Below, piece after piece: positions 54,871-64,000 of a stretch of DNA of 64,000 nt. Position 1 is the stretch's first letter, and each line of letters begins with the position of its first letter. The notes under the pieces are model-generated. The model made no database searches. It was not told the DNA's origin and saw nothing but the letters and a program-made list of their open reading frames with translations. Position numbers and translations under genes: made by a program. Source of the stretch: Heligmosomoides polygyrus polygyrus (lineage: Eukaryota > Nematoda > Chromadorea > Rhabditida > Heligmosomidae); assembly GCA_947396885.1 (NCBI GenBank), contig OX377202.1, positions 74,186,643 to 74,250,642 of the forward strand. The letters are read 5' to 3'.

Positions 54871-56270
54871 TTTAAGCTTTCATACGAGCCCTTAACTTTT
54901 TCAGTACCTTTACGTGAGCAAAGCTATCATCTTTCAAACAGTGTATATATTTTTTGCGACATTGCATGTATATCTCCGGCGACCTTCCCATGGTCGATAA
55001 CAAATATTTTTTAGCGAAAAGATACGCTATTTGTCTTGGATATTTTTCAATGTGGGGGCAATTACCATGTTGAGCAATTCAAAGGCAGGGTTGGAAGAAA
55101 GTGAGATTTTGTTTCAAAACCTCTTTTTGATCTGATGTCCGTCTGTTATTTTGTCGCAGTCTATTGCTAGTGTTCCAGCTGGCTTGATTGAATTCTGATT
55201 TTGTATTTTTGCCTAGTGTCAGTGCTTTTTCTTTTTGTTTTTCGTTCATTCGTGCGATATTCTGTCCACCATATTTGCTTTTCGGTGTGACGTGAGCACG
55301 TCTTCGGCTCGTAATAAATAGATAAATGAGGCGGAACCTCGAGCTATGCGACAAGCCCGTCTACCAAACTCGTGTAGAGCTCAACAAGGACAAGGCGCTA
55401 GCAGCTCTGCATTCACGATCAGTCTCCCGCTGCTGATAGACTCCGGGATTCAGTTGGCGCAGGTGCAGAAATACAATTACGTGTTCAGTGGTCAGCCTAG
55501 TGATTGTCGGGAACTCTCAAATTGCTTCGTCACAAAAAAGGGATCTCCTGGCAAAATCATCAGTCATGGGAAGGTCCTCCACCTGCAAGATAAGCGTCAA
55601 GCAAAGGTTTTGAATCCGAGGAGTGCTATCGGGCGTCAACCCGTTACTTATTGCACATGGCATTGTTCGTGACAGCGTTGTTTGCAAGTTTGGGAAGAAT
55701 GAAGACCATTCTTCGGCTCTCCAAGGTAAACATCGTTAAAACGCGAGCTGAATGCACGAGAAGACCTCGTTTTCTTCGTTATCCCAACCAATTCAGTCCA
55801 ACGAGGCTTTTGGAGTGGGGGGGGGGGGGGATGACGGAAGGCACATTGTCGCTCACTCCATTTGCACTGCTCACGTTCCACTCCAGGTAGGAAAGTTGGC
55901 TCGCTTGTTAGAGATCTCGTGTTCGCAGTAGCTTGCGTCCGACACCTGCATTTTGGCTTTTCTATCCACATGCCTGACCAACTACTACCATTCACTAGGG
56001 GGATTAAGACATCATGCTCCGAATCGAACACATGTCGACAGTTACGTACATACGGAGACAGACATACTGCTCCATAACTGTCTCGAAGCAAGCTAGAGAA
56101 TTCGAGGCTGGAATGCACTCAATGTACTCTGCCAATTGACGCCTTGAGCTTATCGTGAGCATGGGGAAGACAAAGCATAAAGGATAAATGCCTGCACTCT
56201 TTTCCCCTTTTTCTGGTACGCCAAGGACTCTTCCTCTGTGTTCTAAAATGAAGGCACTTTGAACGAATGC
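54871..56270. other. Intergenic stretch, nothing recognised
   Basis: Open frames at 55346-55672 (+) and 55648-56118 (-) have no recognised domain. A tail-like AATAAATAGATAAATGA is at 55313-55329 and a 14-G run at 55817-55830. Confidence 0.3.
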
Positions 56271-56277
56271 TTGCCAT

Positions 56278-56902
56278 ATGCTCTGCGTCTCAAAAGAATG
56301 TCAATACTGTGTGAGACCCATACTAGAATACGGCGCCACTGTATTTAGCCCTACGCGTAAAAGAGAGGTTCCTAGGCTAGAAGCCGTTCAAAACAGTTTC
56401 AAAAGAAAACTGTGGACAATGGTGCATGGATACGATTACATCAGGATTCTTCGGTTGCTATAAGAAATAAAGTCTACAACCTACGTACACTTGTGCACCG
56501 TAGGAGGAAGTATGATCTTGTCATGGTTCATAAAATGGTAACTGGCATGTTAGGCATTTCAGTCCAAGAGTTCTATTCCGTTTCTTCTTCTAACACGAGA
56601 GGTGGCCAGTGGAAGATCAGAATCCGAAGAGCAAAATGTAATGAAAGACTAGGTTTGTTTACTAATCGAGCAGGAACCGAGTTTTTGAAGCTTTCAAAGA
56701 AAAACGTTTTACCTTGCTTCTTGAGGCAGCACAAAAAACTCGTTGACAGGTATCTCCAGGACGCTTCTTCTTTCTATCCGTTTGATGACTTCAAATTGTT
56801 TTGTTCATCGTTAGTTTACTTGCTGTTGGTTAGCCGTATTTGAATTGTTATCTGTGTGGTTCTCCACCTACAAAAATAAATAAATAAATAAATAAATAAA
56901 TA
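56278..56902 (+). mobile_element. 5'-truncated CR1-like element with AAAT tail
   Basis: The frames give YCVRPILEYGATVFSPTRKR, LEAVQNSFKRKLWTMVHGYD, then (one frame change near 56450) HRRRKYDLVMVHKMVTGMLG, SSSNTRGGQWKIRIRRAKCN, FTNRAGTEFLKLSKKNVLPC, a stop and (AAAT)n at 56872-56902. This is the C-terminus of a CR1-like ORF2 and its 3' microsatellite tail. It overlaps the region carried by the fragment at 30800-30890. Confidence 0.78.
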
Positions 56903-58561
56903 GTACTATTGGAGTGAACGTAAATGCATTACTTCCTTAGCAGCAGCAAAATTCCATATCGAGCAGGAATGCGGAAAGAGGGACTTTTGAATTGGTTGTT
57001 TTTTGGTTTTATCGAGTCTAGAATTTTAAGCTTTGAACTGTTTCACTGCGTAGTCCTCGTCGTTCCTATGGTGTGAAATTTCTTGTTTTTCCGCGTTTCC
57101 ACGAGCGCTTAAATTTCTTAGCATCTTCTCTGATATCAAAATTACGACTTCAAACAGTGCTTTCAATTTTTGAAGCTCCCTGTACAATGAATATCAGTGG
57201 TCCAACTGTTGAAAGATCCTTCTCGTATCGTTCGCAGACTATTTGAAATCGAAAGCTCGACAGGAGGTGCAGAACTTCCGTCTACTGCTGATTGATCTAC
57301 GTGCACCTGTCTATGAAGTGTATGAACGCATAAGCTTCTCATTTTTGAAGGACGGCCACTGACAGCACATCATATTCTCGCAAAAATACGACTTGGAATT
57401 TGGAGGAGATGTACGTGTGAATTCTACAAAAGCTACTAAGCTCTGCCATAGATCGAAGCAGTAGCGCCCGCTCTTAGTCAGTTCTAATGCTGTGCTCTTC
57501 TCCTCAAAGAACATGAAGATGCTACGCATCCATAATGGCAGGGCGTGGGAGGCAAGGAGAGTGAACGTCAGACTTAATGAAGATGTGCGCGCTGGACCTC
57601 TTTCCTTAATGAAAGACCAACTCAGCGTTTCTTTGTCAATGCAGCGGTCCGAACGCCGAAAGCGCTTTGCACAGAATGGTGTAGTTCAAGTTTTAAGAAG
57701 GGTGTAGCTAGCGAACCAAGTTCTCTAAGACCACCAAGTTCTTTTCAAAACCACTTCATGGCATATGCTATGAAATGGAATCCCTTAGCTAGCCTGCCAA
57801 AGTTTTTAGCGAAGCTTTCGTCTAATCCTTAAATGTTTAAATTGCGCCTCTTTCATAAGGATGCTACTTTTAGTCGCCACATGGTAAAATCGCAAATCTA
57901 GGCGGCAAGAACCAATTCTGTTAAGATGTGACTCTTAGTGTGTGTTGTGCCGTAAACATACCACCCCTGAGCACTGTCTGAATAGGCTGAAAAACTGCTC
58001 GTGGCTACGGTTTTTGGCTAGAGAGCGTCCCTCGATGCGAAAGATGCATGCTATATATGCTTACCGTTGTATGCCCATCTGTTGCGGTTCATTTTTTACT
58101 GACATTAGTAGCCGTTATTCACAATATCTTTCTTACATCAGACAGCTGTGAAACACGTGTATCCCAAGCGCATGAAGGCAGTCATACGCCGACACTTAAT
58201 ACCCCTTTATGTGCCTCCTTCTCTGATACGCTGCTGGCCGGCATAAGTAAACTCTTCCTAGACTACCGCTTCTGATGGCCTTTAGTTACCGAGAATGTGA
58301 ATGCAACATCACTTCTGAGATAAAAATAGGAGCAACTACAAACCGTGCTCCAGTTTCATCCAGCATAATGCGTTTTTCCACTTACCTTCTGACAAACACC
58401 GTCATAAAGAAACGCGAGAGCTTAAACGACAGTTTTTCTGAATTATTTTGATTCATACTAAAAGATGCACAAATGCATGCAAAATGCATGCATAAACTGT
58501 TACATCTGCTACACTTCGTGTCCGCCCTTTCGTAACTTCTACTTCGATGTATCTAGCTCTT
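56903..58561. other. Intergenic stretch, nothing recognised
   Basis: No supported exon. The ORF at 57492-57707 (VNVRLNEDVRAGPLSLMKDQ) has no recognised domain. Confidence 0.3.
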
Positions 58562-58577
58562 AATTTTCCGGCTGAAT

Positions 58578-61500
58578 TTCTTCTTCTTCTCCCGAGCGTT
58601 TAGTCCCGCGCAGTCGCAGGGTCCGCTGTTCTTATGATCCGTCGCCACCTCATCCTATCAAAGGCGTCGTCTGGCATGGCGCCGACTTCAGCGAGATCTT
58701 TCTTGATGACATCCTTCCACCTTTTCCTTGGGACTCCTCTCGGACGCTTTCCGGGTGCCTCGAAATCTAGGGCCAACCTTATGGGGTGATCCTCTGGTCT
58801 TCTGAGGACGTGTCCATACCACCTCAGGCGCTGCTCCCTCATCTTCAGCTGGATCGGAGCTGTCTTCATCACTGCCCTAACATCCTCGTTTCGCACCCTG
58901 TCTTGACGGGTCCATCCACAAGCCCACCTGAGCATCCTCATTTCCGCCGCGTGCAATTGCCGCTCCTGCGCTTTACCTAGGGCCCAGCACTCACTGCCGT
59001 AGAGGAGGGCAGGCCTCACTACTGTTCTATAGAGCTTTCCTTTGAGTGTCCTGGAGCACCTACGGTCGCAGAGGATTCCTGTGGACTCCCTCCATTTGAG
59101 CCAGGCTGCGTTTATCCGTCCCCTGACCGCCTGGTCCACACTTCCTTCCTCGGATAGGTCACTTCCGAGGTAGCGGAATTCTTCCACCTTCTCGATCGCC
59201 TCCCCTTGGCAGTCTAGGATCGGTCTAGTGCACTGCTCAGAGCTGATAAACTTGGTCTTCTTCACGTTCAGCCGCAGGCCGTTATCCGCGAGGGCTACTT
59301 GCCACAGCCTCACCTTCTCCTCCAGCTCCTCCCGGCTGTCGGCTACTAGAGCGATATCGTCCGCGTAGAGGATGGTCCTGAGAGGGCCTTCTTCCAGGAG
59401 TTTCACTATGCAGTCAAGCGTCAGCACGAAGAGGAACGGACTCAGAGCCGACCCTTGATGTACACCCACTGTGATGTCCATCTTCTTTGTCATTCCGTGT
59501 GGGGTTCGTACCGCCGCTTTCGAGCCTTCGTACATGTCCTTTACGACTGTGATCAGACGTTCCGGGACACCTCTACCTCGGAGCGATTTCCAGAGCACGG
59601 CCCGGGGTAGCCTGTCGTAGGCTTTCTCCAAGTCCAGAAAGGCTATGTAGTAGGGCTTTTGTTTCTCCCGATATTTCTCCATTACCTGGCGAGCGATGAA
59701 GATGGCGTCTGTGGTGGACCTCTCAGGCATGAAGCCCCACTGCTCCTGGGAGATTGTCACCATCTCCCTCAGCCTCGAGTCGACCAGACGTTCGTAGATC
59801 TTCATCGTGTGCGAGATCAGTTTGATCCCTCGGTAGTTGGAGCACTCGGACGCGTCCCCTTTCTGTTTGAAGATGGGGACTATGATGCTGTCCCTCCAGT
59901 CATCCGGCATCTTACTGTCTATCATGACTCTGTTGAAGAACTGTGTCAGCCAATTGACTCCACAGTCCCCAAGCACCTTCCAAGCCTCTACTGGCACCCC
60001 ATCAGGTCCAGCTGCCTTCCCGAGCTTCATCTTTCCTATGGCGTTGCGAACCTCTTCCCGCGTCCAGGATGGGATGGGTCCTTCCGTTGGTTGTTCTTCT
60101 TGAACTTCGCGACGAGGCAATTCTTCATTCAGGAGCTCCTTGAAGTACTCCTCCCATCTTTTTCTGACCTCGACTGGCCTCCGTAGTACCCTGCCGTCAG
60201 CACCCCTCACTGTCTTGACCACTCGAATGTCGGCGCAAGCTCTATGCCGCGCCTTAGCCAGCCGGATAGCAAACTTCTCTCTCTGTGGCCCATCTAGCTT
60301 CTCATATAGGGCATCCATCTCCGCTCTCTTCGCTTTCGCTACAGCTGCTTTTGCCAGGCTCTTCATCTTCCTATAGACTGTAAGATGCTCGGGTGCGCTT
60401 GTCGTTTGCCACTGCTTATAGGCCTCCTTCTTTTTCCTCACCGCCGCTCTGATCCCTCCCTTTGTTTCACCGAGGGTTTCCTTGGCACATCGTAGAATCG
60501 TTTGGGTCACCCTCCTCCAGGTCTCGTTCACGGGACCATTTGGATCCGGAAGACCTGCATCGAGCACCCTCCTTCGTAGCTCGTTGCGCTCTGAACCCCG
60601 CAGTTTCCACCATCGGATTCTGGGTTCTGTTCTTACCTTGGGTTTGCTGGGTAGAGGTATGGCCAGGTCAGCTACCAATGGCCTGTGCTGTGGTGCTACA
60701 TCTTCAGCCGGAAGGACCTTCACATCCCGGACAGTTTTCAAGGCAGGTCTTCGCACTAGGATGTGGTCGACTTCCGTCCTTCTTCCTCCGCTAGCATAGG
60801 TCACCTTCTGGCTCTCCCTCTTCGCGAAGAAAGTGCTACAGACCACCAGGTCGTGGGAAATAGCCAGCTCGAGAATTCTTTCTCCATCTGGGTTCATCAA
60901 GCCGACCCCTTTACCTCCATGAACCCTTTCTACTCCTCTTCTGCCACTCCCTACGTGGCCATTCATGTCCCCTGCTATGGACAGGTAATCGCCTTCTGGT
61001 ACGGACCTTATGGCCTCCTCGAGCGTGAAGTAGAAATCATCTTTCTCGTGCTCGGGGCATCCGGTCTGAGGGGCGTAGACGGACATGACAGTCCAGTAAC
61101 CCTCCTTCGTATCGAGCCGCAGTGACATGATGCGGTCGTTTATCCTTTGGACAGCAGCTACCGAATCCCTGAGGGACTCTGCGACAGCTATCCCGACACC
61201 GTTCCTCTTCGTATCCTCTCCGTTGTAGAACAGCTTGACCCCTTCTCCAATCTCCTTGGCCTTCGCTCCTTTCCATCTCGTTTCCTGCAGACACAGGACT
61301 TCTATCTTTCTGCGCTTCATCAAGTCGGCCACCTCTCTGGATCTTCCGGTCAGCGTTCCCACATTCAGAGTCCCCACTCGAACTAGCTTCTTTGGCCGAG
61401 GTCGTTCTGCCCTCGGTAGCCCTCGCATACTGACCGCAGAACTCGGGCGGGGGTTCTGCGCGTCACTTCCGGGTGACGTCCTAGCCTTTATACTGATTCC

Positions 61501-61897
61501 ATTGCGACTTTTGATCATGGTTTGTGACAGGTTTCTCCATCAGCCGGCCTGTCAACCTGGGCCTGACGCTGGAACCGTTGCCACTTTTGCAATTTCTGCA
61601 GGGCATGGCGTGCCGGACTTCACATGAGGTGACACCACAAAACCAATAACCGTTTGTGGTGTCTACCTCCCTTCTCGCCCCGGGCGGAGCTCGTATCACC
61701 CCTTTCTTGCCTTCGGGGTGCCCCTTTCGTGCCTTCGGGGCGTGCTGTGATTCAGACTTCGCTAGGCTTCCGAAGAATTGTCGAACTCCTTCTCAGCCTG
61801 GGAGACCCTGCCGGAAATTGAAAACCTCCGCTGTACATCGCAGTTCGACACCCATTGCCACCCCCACGCCACGATGAGGCGCTGAACCATGTGGGAG
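58578..61897 (-). mobile_element. Full-length RTE-type retrotransposon with 16-bp TSD
   Basis: AATTTTCCGGCTGAAT is found at 58562-58577 and again at 61898-61913, exact. The 3320 bp between consist of a 5' leader of about 380 bp, one uninterrupted ORF and a 3' UTR of about 22 bases ending in (GAA)n. Short 3' ends with a simple repeat are typical of RTE-clade elements. A perfect TSD plus an intact ORF means a recent insertion. Its first ~55 bases are echoed at about 12400-12456. Confidence 0.92.
58600..61518 (-). CDS. RTE endonuclease/reverse transcriptase polyprotein, intact
   Basis: 972 codons from ATG 61518 to TAA 58600. The N-terminal APE-type endonuclease nicks target DNA: VGTLNVGTLTGR (res 48-59), LCLQETRWKG (75-84, catalytic Glu79), SIAGDMNGHVG (180-190), VDHILVRRP (250-258), APQHRPLVADLA (275-286; the usual Ser-Asp before His is Pro-Gln). 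The reverse transcriptase follows: KLGKAAGPDGVPVEAWK (498-514), IAFLDLEKAYDRLPR (625-639, Asp628), VGVHQGSALSPFLF (684-697), ILYADDIALVAD (716-727, Asp720 and Asp721). The C-terminal region has MLRWACGWTRQDRVRNED and LRWYGHVLRRPEDH. The product primes cDNA synthesis at the target. An upstream start is possible, but this ATG precedes the whole endonuclease. Confidence 0.92.
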   Translation of the reverse strand: MIKSRNGISIKARTSPGSDAQNPRPSSAVSMRGLPRAERPRPKKLVRVGTLNVGTLTGRSREVADLMKRRKIEVLCLQETRWKGAKAKEIGEGVKLFYNGEDTKRNGVGIAVAESLRDSVAAVQRINDRIMSLRLDTKEGYWTVMSVYAPQTGCPEHEKDDFYFTLEEAIRSVPEGDYLSIAGDMNGHVGSGRRGVERVHGGKGVGLMNPDGERILELAISHDLVVCSTFFAKRESQKVTYASGGRRTEVDHILVRRPALKTVRDVKVLPAEDVAPQHRPLVADLAIPLPSKPKVRTEPRIRWWKLRGSERNELRRRVLDAGLPDPNGPVNETWRRVTQTILRCAKETLGETKGGIRAAVRKKKEAYKQWQTTSAPEHLTVYRKMKSLAKAAVAKAKRAEMDALYEKLDGPQREKFAIRLAKARHRACADIRVVKTVRGADGRVLRRPVEVRKRWEEYFKELLNEELPRREVQEEQPTEGPIPSWTREEVRNAIGKMKLGKAAGPDGVPVEAWKVLGDCGVNWLTQFFNRVMIDSKMPDDWRDSIIVPIFKQKGDASECSNYRGIKLISHTMKIYERLVDSRLREMVTISQEQWGFMPERSTTDAIFIARQVMEKYREKQKPYYIAFLDLEKAYDRLPRAVLWKSLRGRGVPERLITVVKDMYEGSKAAVRTPHGMTKKMDITVGVHQGSALSPFLFVLTLDCIVKLLEEGPLRTILYADDIALVADSREELEEKVRLWQVALADNGLRLNVKKTKFISSEQCTRPILDCQGEAIEKVEEFRYLGSDLSEEGSVDQAVRGRINAAWLKWRESTGILCDRRCSRTLKGKLYRTVVRPALLYGSECWALGKAQERQLHAAEMRMLRWACGWTRQDRVRNEDVRAVMKTAPIQLKMREQRLRWYGHVLRRPEDHPIRLALDFEAPGKRPRGVPRKRWKDVIKKDLAEVGAMPDDAFDRMRWRRIIRTADPATARD

Positions 61898-61913
61898 AAT
61901 TTTCCGGCTGAAT

Positions 61914-62480
61914 ACAACCACACATTCATATTATATCCGGGTGAACTATCCAAGCATCTTCCCTATAGTGGACACCTCTTACACCCCATTGAATAATAGT
62001 GGACTTTGTTCGTGCTTTGCCACAGCAACAGTTTGTCGAGCATCTTCATAGTCAAACGAAGACAACAACCAGCCTAAACCCTTTTGTTATGCGGAAGGCG
62101 GGAAAGGTGAAGAGGGAGGAGAAGCTCCCGCAAAGCGCACACAACTGGGAAGCTCACCGGACCGTAAAGAAAGAAAGGTGTTGGCTGGTCTGAATTGAAG
62201 AGGTGAAGTTTGTTTGGCCTTATTGAGCCCTGTAGTCACTATGTGAAGCCTTTTACCACAATTGAACGACCCAGTTGAGGGAACGGTGTCCGTCATTGTC
62301 GAAGCTAGAGCAGCAGCCGAGCACTGACGCAAATGATCGTTTGAAGCTCTTAGAGCCCGTGTCTCAAGGGAGATGTAAATCCAATTCATCGCGCAGCTAC
62401 GACAAAAAGCTTCCATGGTTTACTTCACTGACGAGACTCTCTGCAACCCATCTAATGACTAGTGGCTCGCCCACTAGCCA
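61914..62480. other. Intergenic stretch, nothing recognised
   Basis: Right flank of the RTE insertion. Short ORFs only, none recognised. Confidence 0.3.
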
Positions 62481-63542
62481 TTAATGCCTGTTTGTCGATG
62501 GATGAACCGTCTCCTCTTCTCGCCGCACGGCTCCCGCAACGTTTCCGTCCCTTTCATTCCCGCTATTTTGTGATAGTTCTTCTTGCAATTTAAGTGCATC
62601 GACGTTGATCCACGCTGAGCTAACGAGCCTAGTCCATTCGTGCTGCGATGAAGTTGACTCTCGTATGTTAGAATTCTCCCTCGAGGAAGAATGATGACCA
62701 ACGTGATCCATTCCAGCGTTACCTTTGTTGACAGACTTTTTTGACTGCTTGAAATGACACTTTGTGTGTGTATCATTTCGCGTTTTGTCCTCAACACTTA
62801 TTCCTCCAGAAAACAACAATGAGAGTCTTCTCTCGCCGGAACTGCAAGTTCCTACTTCCTTTTGTTTTCACTTGTTGCACGTCTGAGAACAACGTTCTAG
62901 CACGGAATATCTTCGTTTTTGACGTCGCATCAGTGTCGGCCTCCGCCTCGGTCTCGGGTGGAGCAGAACCGTCTAATAGGCTTGCTTGGTGGCGTGGGAT
63001 GATCTCTAGCCTCGCCGAAGGTTCCGAAAGCAGCCGATGCGAATCTTTGCATCTTAATCAGCTCGTCATTCATGGCGTGCCGCACGTCTACCGAACAGCA
63101 ACTGAAAGCAAAAGGACCTCTTGTTGTGCATTCATGTTCAATTCCTTTTCTGTTGTGGTAGACGTTCTCCTCGAACTGCATTCTTCCATCCTATTCGTGA
63201 TGTTCAAAGGTAAAACTCGAGATGACCATGAAAGAAAAATCAGAGAGGAATCTTCCACTGACGCGTATTGCACCTTCGCTTTTGGAGTATCTCCGCTATC
63301 CACTGCATTATGTACCTCGGCTAACAGCTTCAACCTTGTCGCACCCCATTCCCAATGGGAACGGTTAGTGGCGGAGGAACAGCTGAACAGTCGTCTTGCA
63401 GACGGCAAATGCTCTCACATAGGATGAGTTGACTCTTTGATCGAAGACCCTTGTCGGAGCCGTCTTCGTTTTTTCGGAAAACTACAAGTTTCTCCAATTT
63501 TTCATTAATGCAATTCGTGTTCTTCCTTGCATCTATTAGCAT
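62481..63542 (-). CDS. Possible minus-strand gene, exons unresolved
   Basis: Several protein-like minus-strand pieces succeed one another in different frames: INEKLEKLVVFRKNEDGSDK (63542-63330), QYASVEDSSLIFLSWSSRVL (63408-63088), SLLDGSAPPETEAEADTDAT (about 62975), and ENSNIRESTSSQHEWTRLVS down to a stop at 62481. Hydrophilic, acidic composition and frame changes would fit short exons, but I could not find a convincing set of GT/AG sites, and no domain is recognised. The overlapping plus-strand frame 62762-63427 is probably its shadow. It could also be a decayed gene. Confidence 0.28.
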
Positions 63543-64000
63543 TTTTTGATATAAGTTGGGAACGCTTGATGACGGAGATTTGGCAGAGTGGGAGGGAAGT
63601 CAACTATTTCAGGTCCATATGCAGTTTCCACTTGATTTATGAGGATGTTCCAAAAAATAGCAACGAATTTCATTCACATTAAAGTATCTTTTATGTAAAT
63701 CAGTTCCCTAGCTCAAATGAAACCTATTTGCAGCTTCATATCCTTTCTTATAGAGTGCTGAGGACTCGTTTACGACAGGTAAAATCCTAGACCTCTGAAG
63801 TCTGTGAAATTGTTGGTTAACCGAACGGCTGAGAAATGGCGCCCTGCAGCTGCACAAAATGAGGACGAAGTCGTCCTAACACTTATGTAGTGCAGTTCTG
63901 CTGGTCGGGCAGCACATGGGTGTTGCATTTATGAAGCCCTTACACCCCATTATTCCTAAGGAGATCCATTGGTTGTGCATGGATTTGTGAAAGCACGTTT
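63543..64000. other. Window end, nothing recognised
   Basis: No exon, repeat pair or element end that I can support. Confidence 0.3.

Noticed and set aside
59659..60186. Plus-strand ORFs of 100-175 codons inside 58.6-61.6 kb
   Set aside because: They are antisense shadows of the intact RTE ORF on the minus strand.
62762..63427. 221-codon plus-strand ORF
   Set aside because: It overlaps more protein-like acidic minus-strand frames. Its serine-rich, low-complexity parts are their antisense, and there is no domain or splice context.

Overview
The window looks like nuclear DNA of a parasitic nematode, most likely a strongylid hookworm such as Ancylostoma. The evidence is short phase-consistent exons behind TTTCAG-type acceptors, three mariners that fit my memory of the hookworm 'bandit' family, Tc3-like and RTE/CR1-like retroelements, and many foldback MITEs. 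The species is inferred, not proven. I see no bacterial operon, CRISPR array, rRNA or canonical tRNA gene.

Host gene (184-15009, + strand). Six exons join in one open frame with matching phases. They encode the C-terminal ~290 residues of a type I membrane protein: the end of one fibronectin type III (FN3) domain, one complete FN3 domain split over two exons, a transmembrane segment and a ~110-residue cytoplasmic tail. Its 5' part lies to the left of the window. Its introns are filled with a bandit-like mariner in each orientation, GGCCGGATTCA-type MITEs, foldbacks, a tRNA-derived SINE and retroelement scraps.

15-40 kb. Almost entirely mobile DNA: an inverted pair of dimeric-tRNA SINEs, an MLT-like mariner (17656-18923), a second near-identical bandit-like copy (24793-26053) with a 902-bp foldback sharing its TA, GC-rich hairpins, a local tandem repeat, a perfect TTAA-ended palindrome, CR1 fragments, two degenerate mariners near 33-34.5 kb and a broken RTE-like element (36.4-39 kb).

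40.9-53.4 kb. An RTE-like element (40891-45520) has an 11-bp target-site duplication (TSD), an (ATT)n array at its 5' junction and a nested Tc3-like transposon (42066-43668) flanked by TA. An internally deleted mariner follows, then a second RTE element (50084-53429, minus) with a 12-bp TSD but a broken ORF.

53.4-64 kb. A foldback with a third half copy, a tRNA-SINE, a 5'-truncated CR1 with an AAAT tail, and the best-preserved element: a 3.3-kb RTE (58578-61897, minus) with one intact 972-codon endonuclease/reverse-transcriptase ORF and an exact 16-bp TSD. The last 2 kb may hold an unrecognised minus-strand gene.

Apart from the receptor gene, nothing acts as a pathway. The window is a record of nested and tandem transposition around one host locus.
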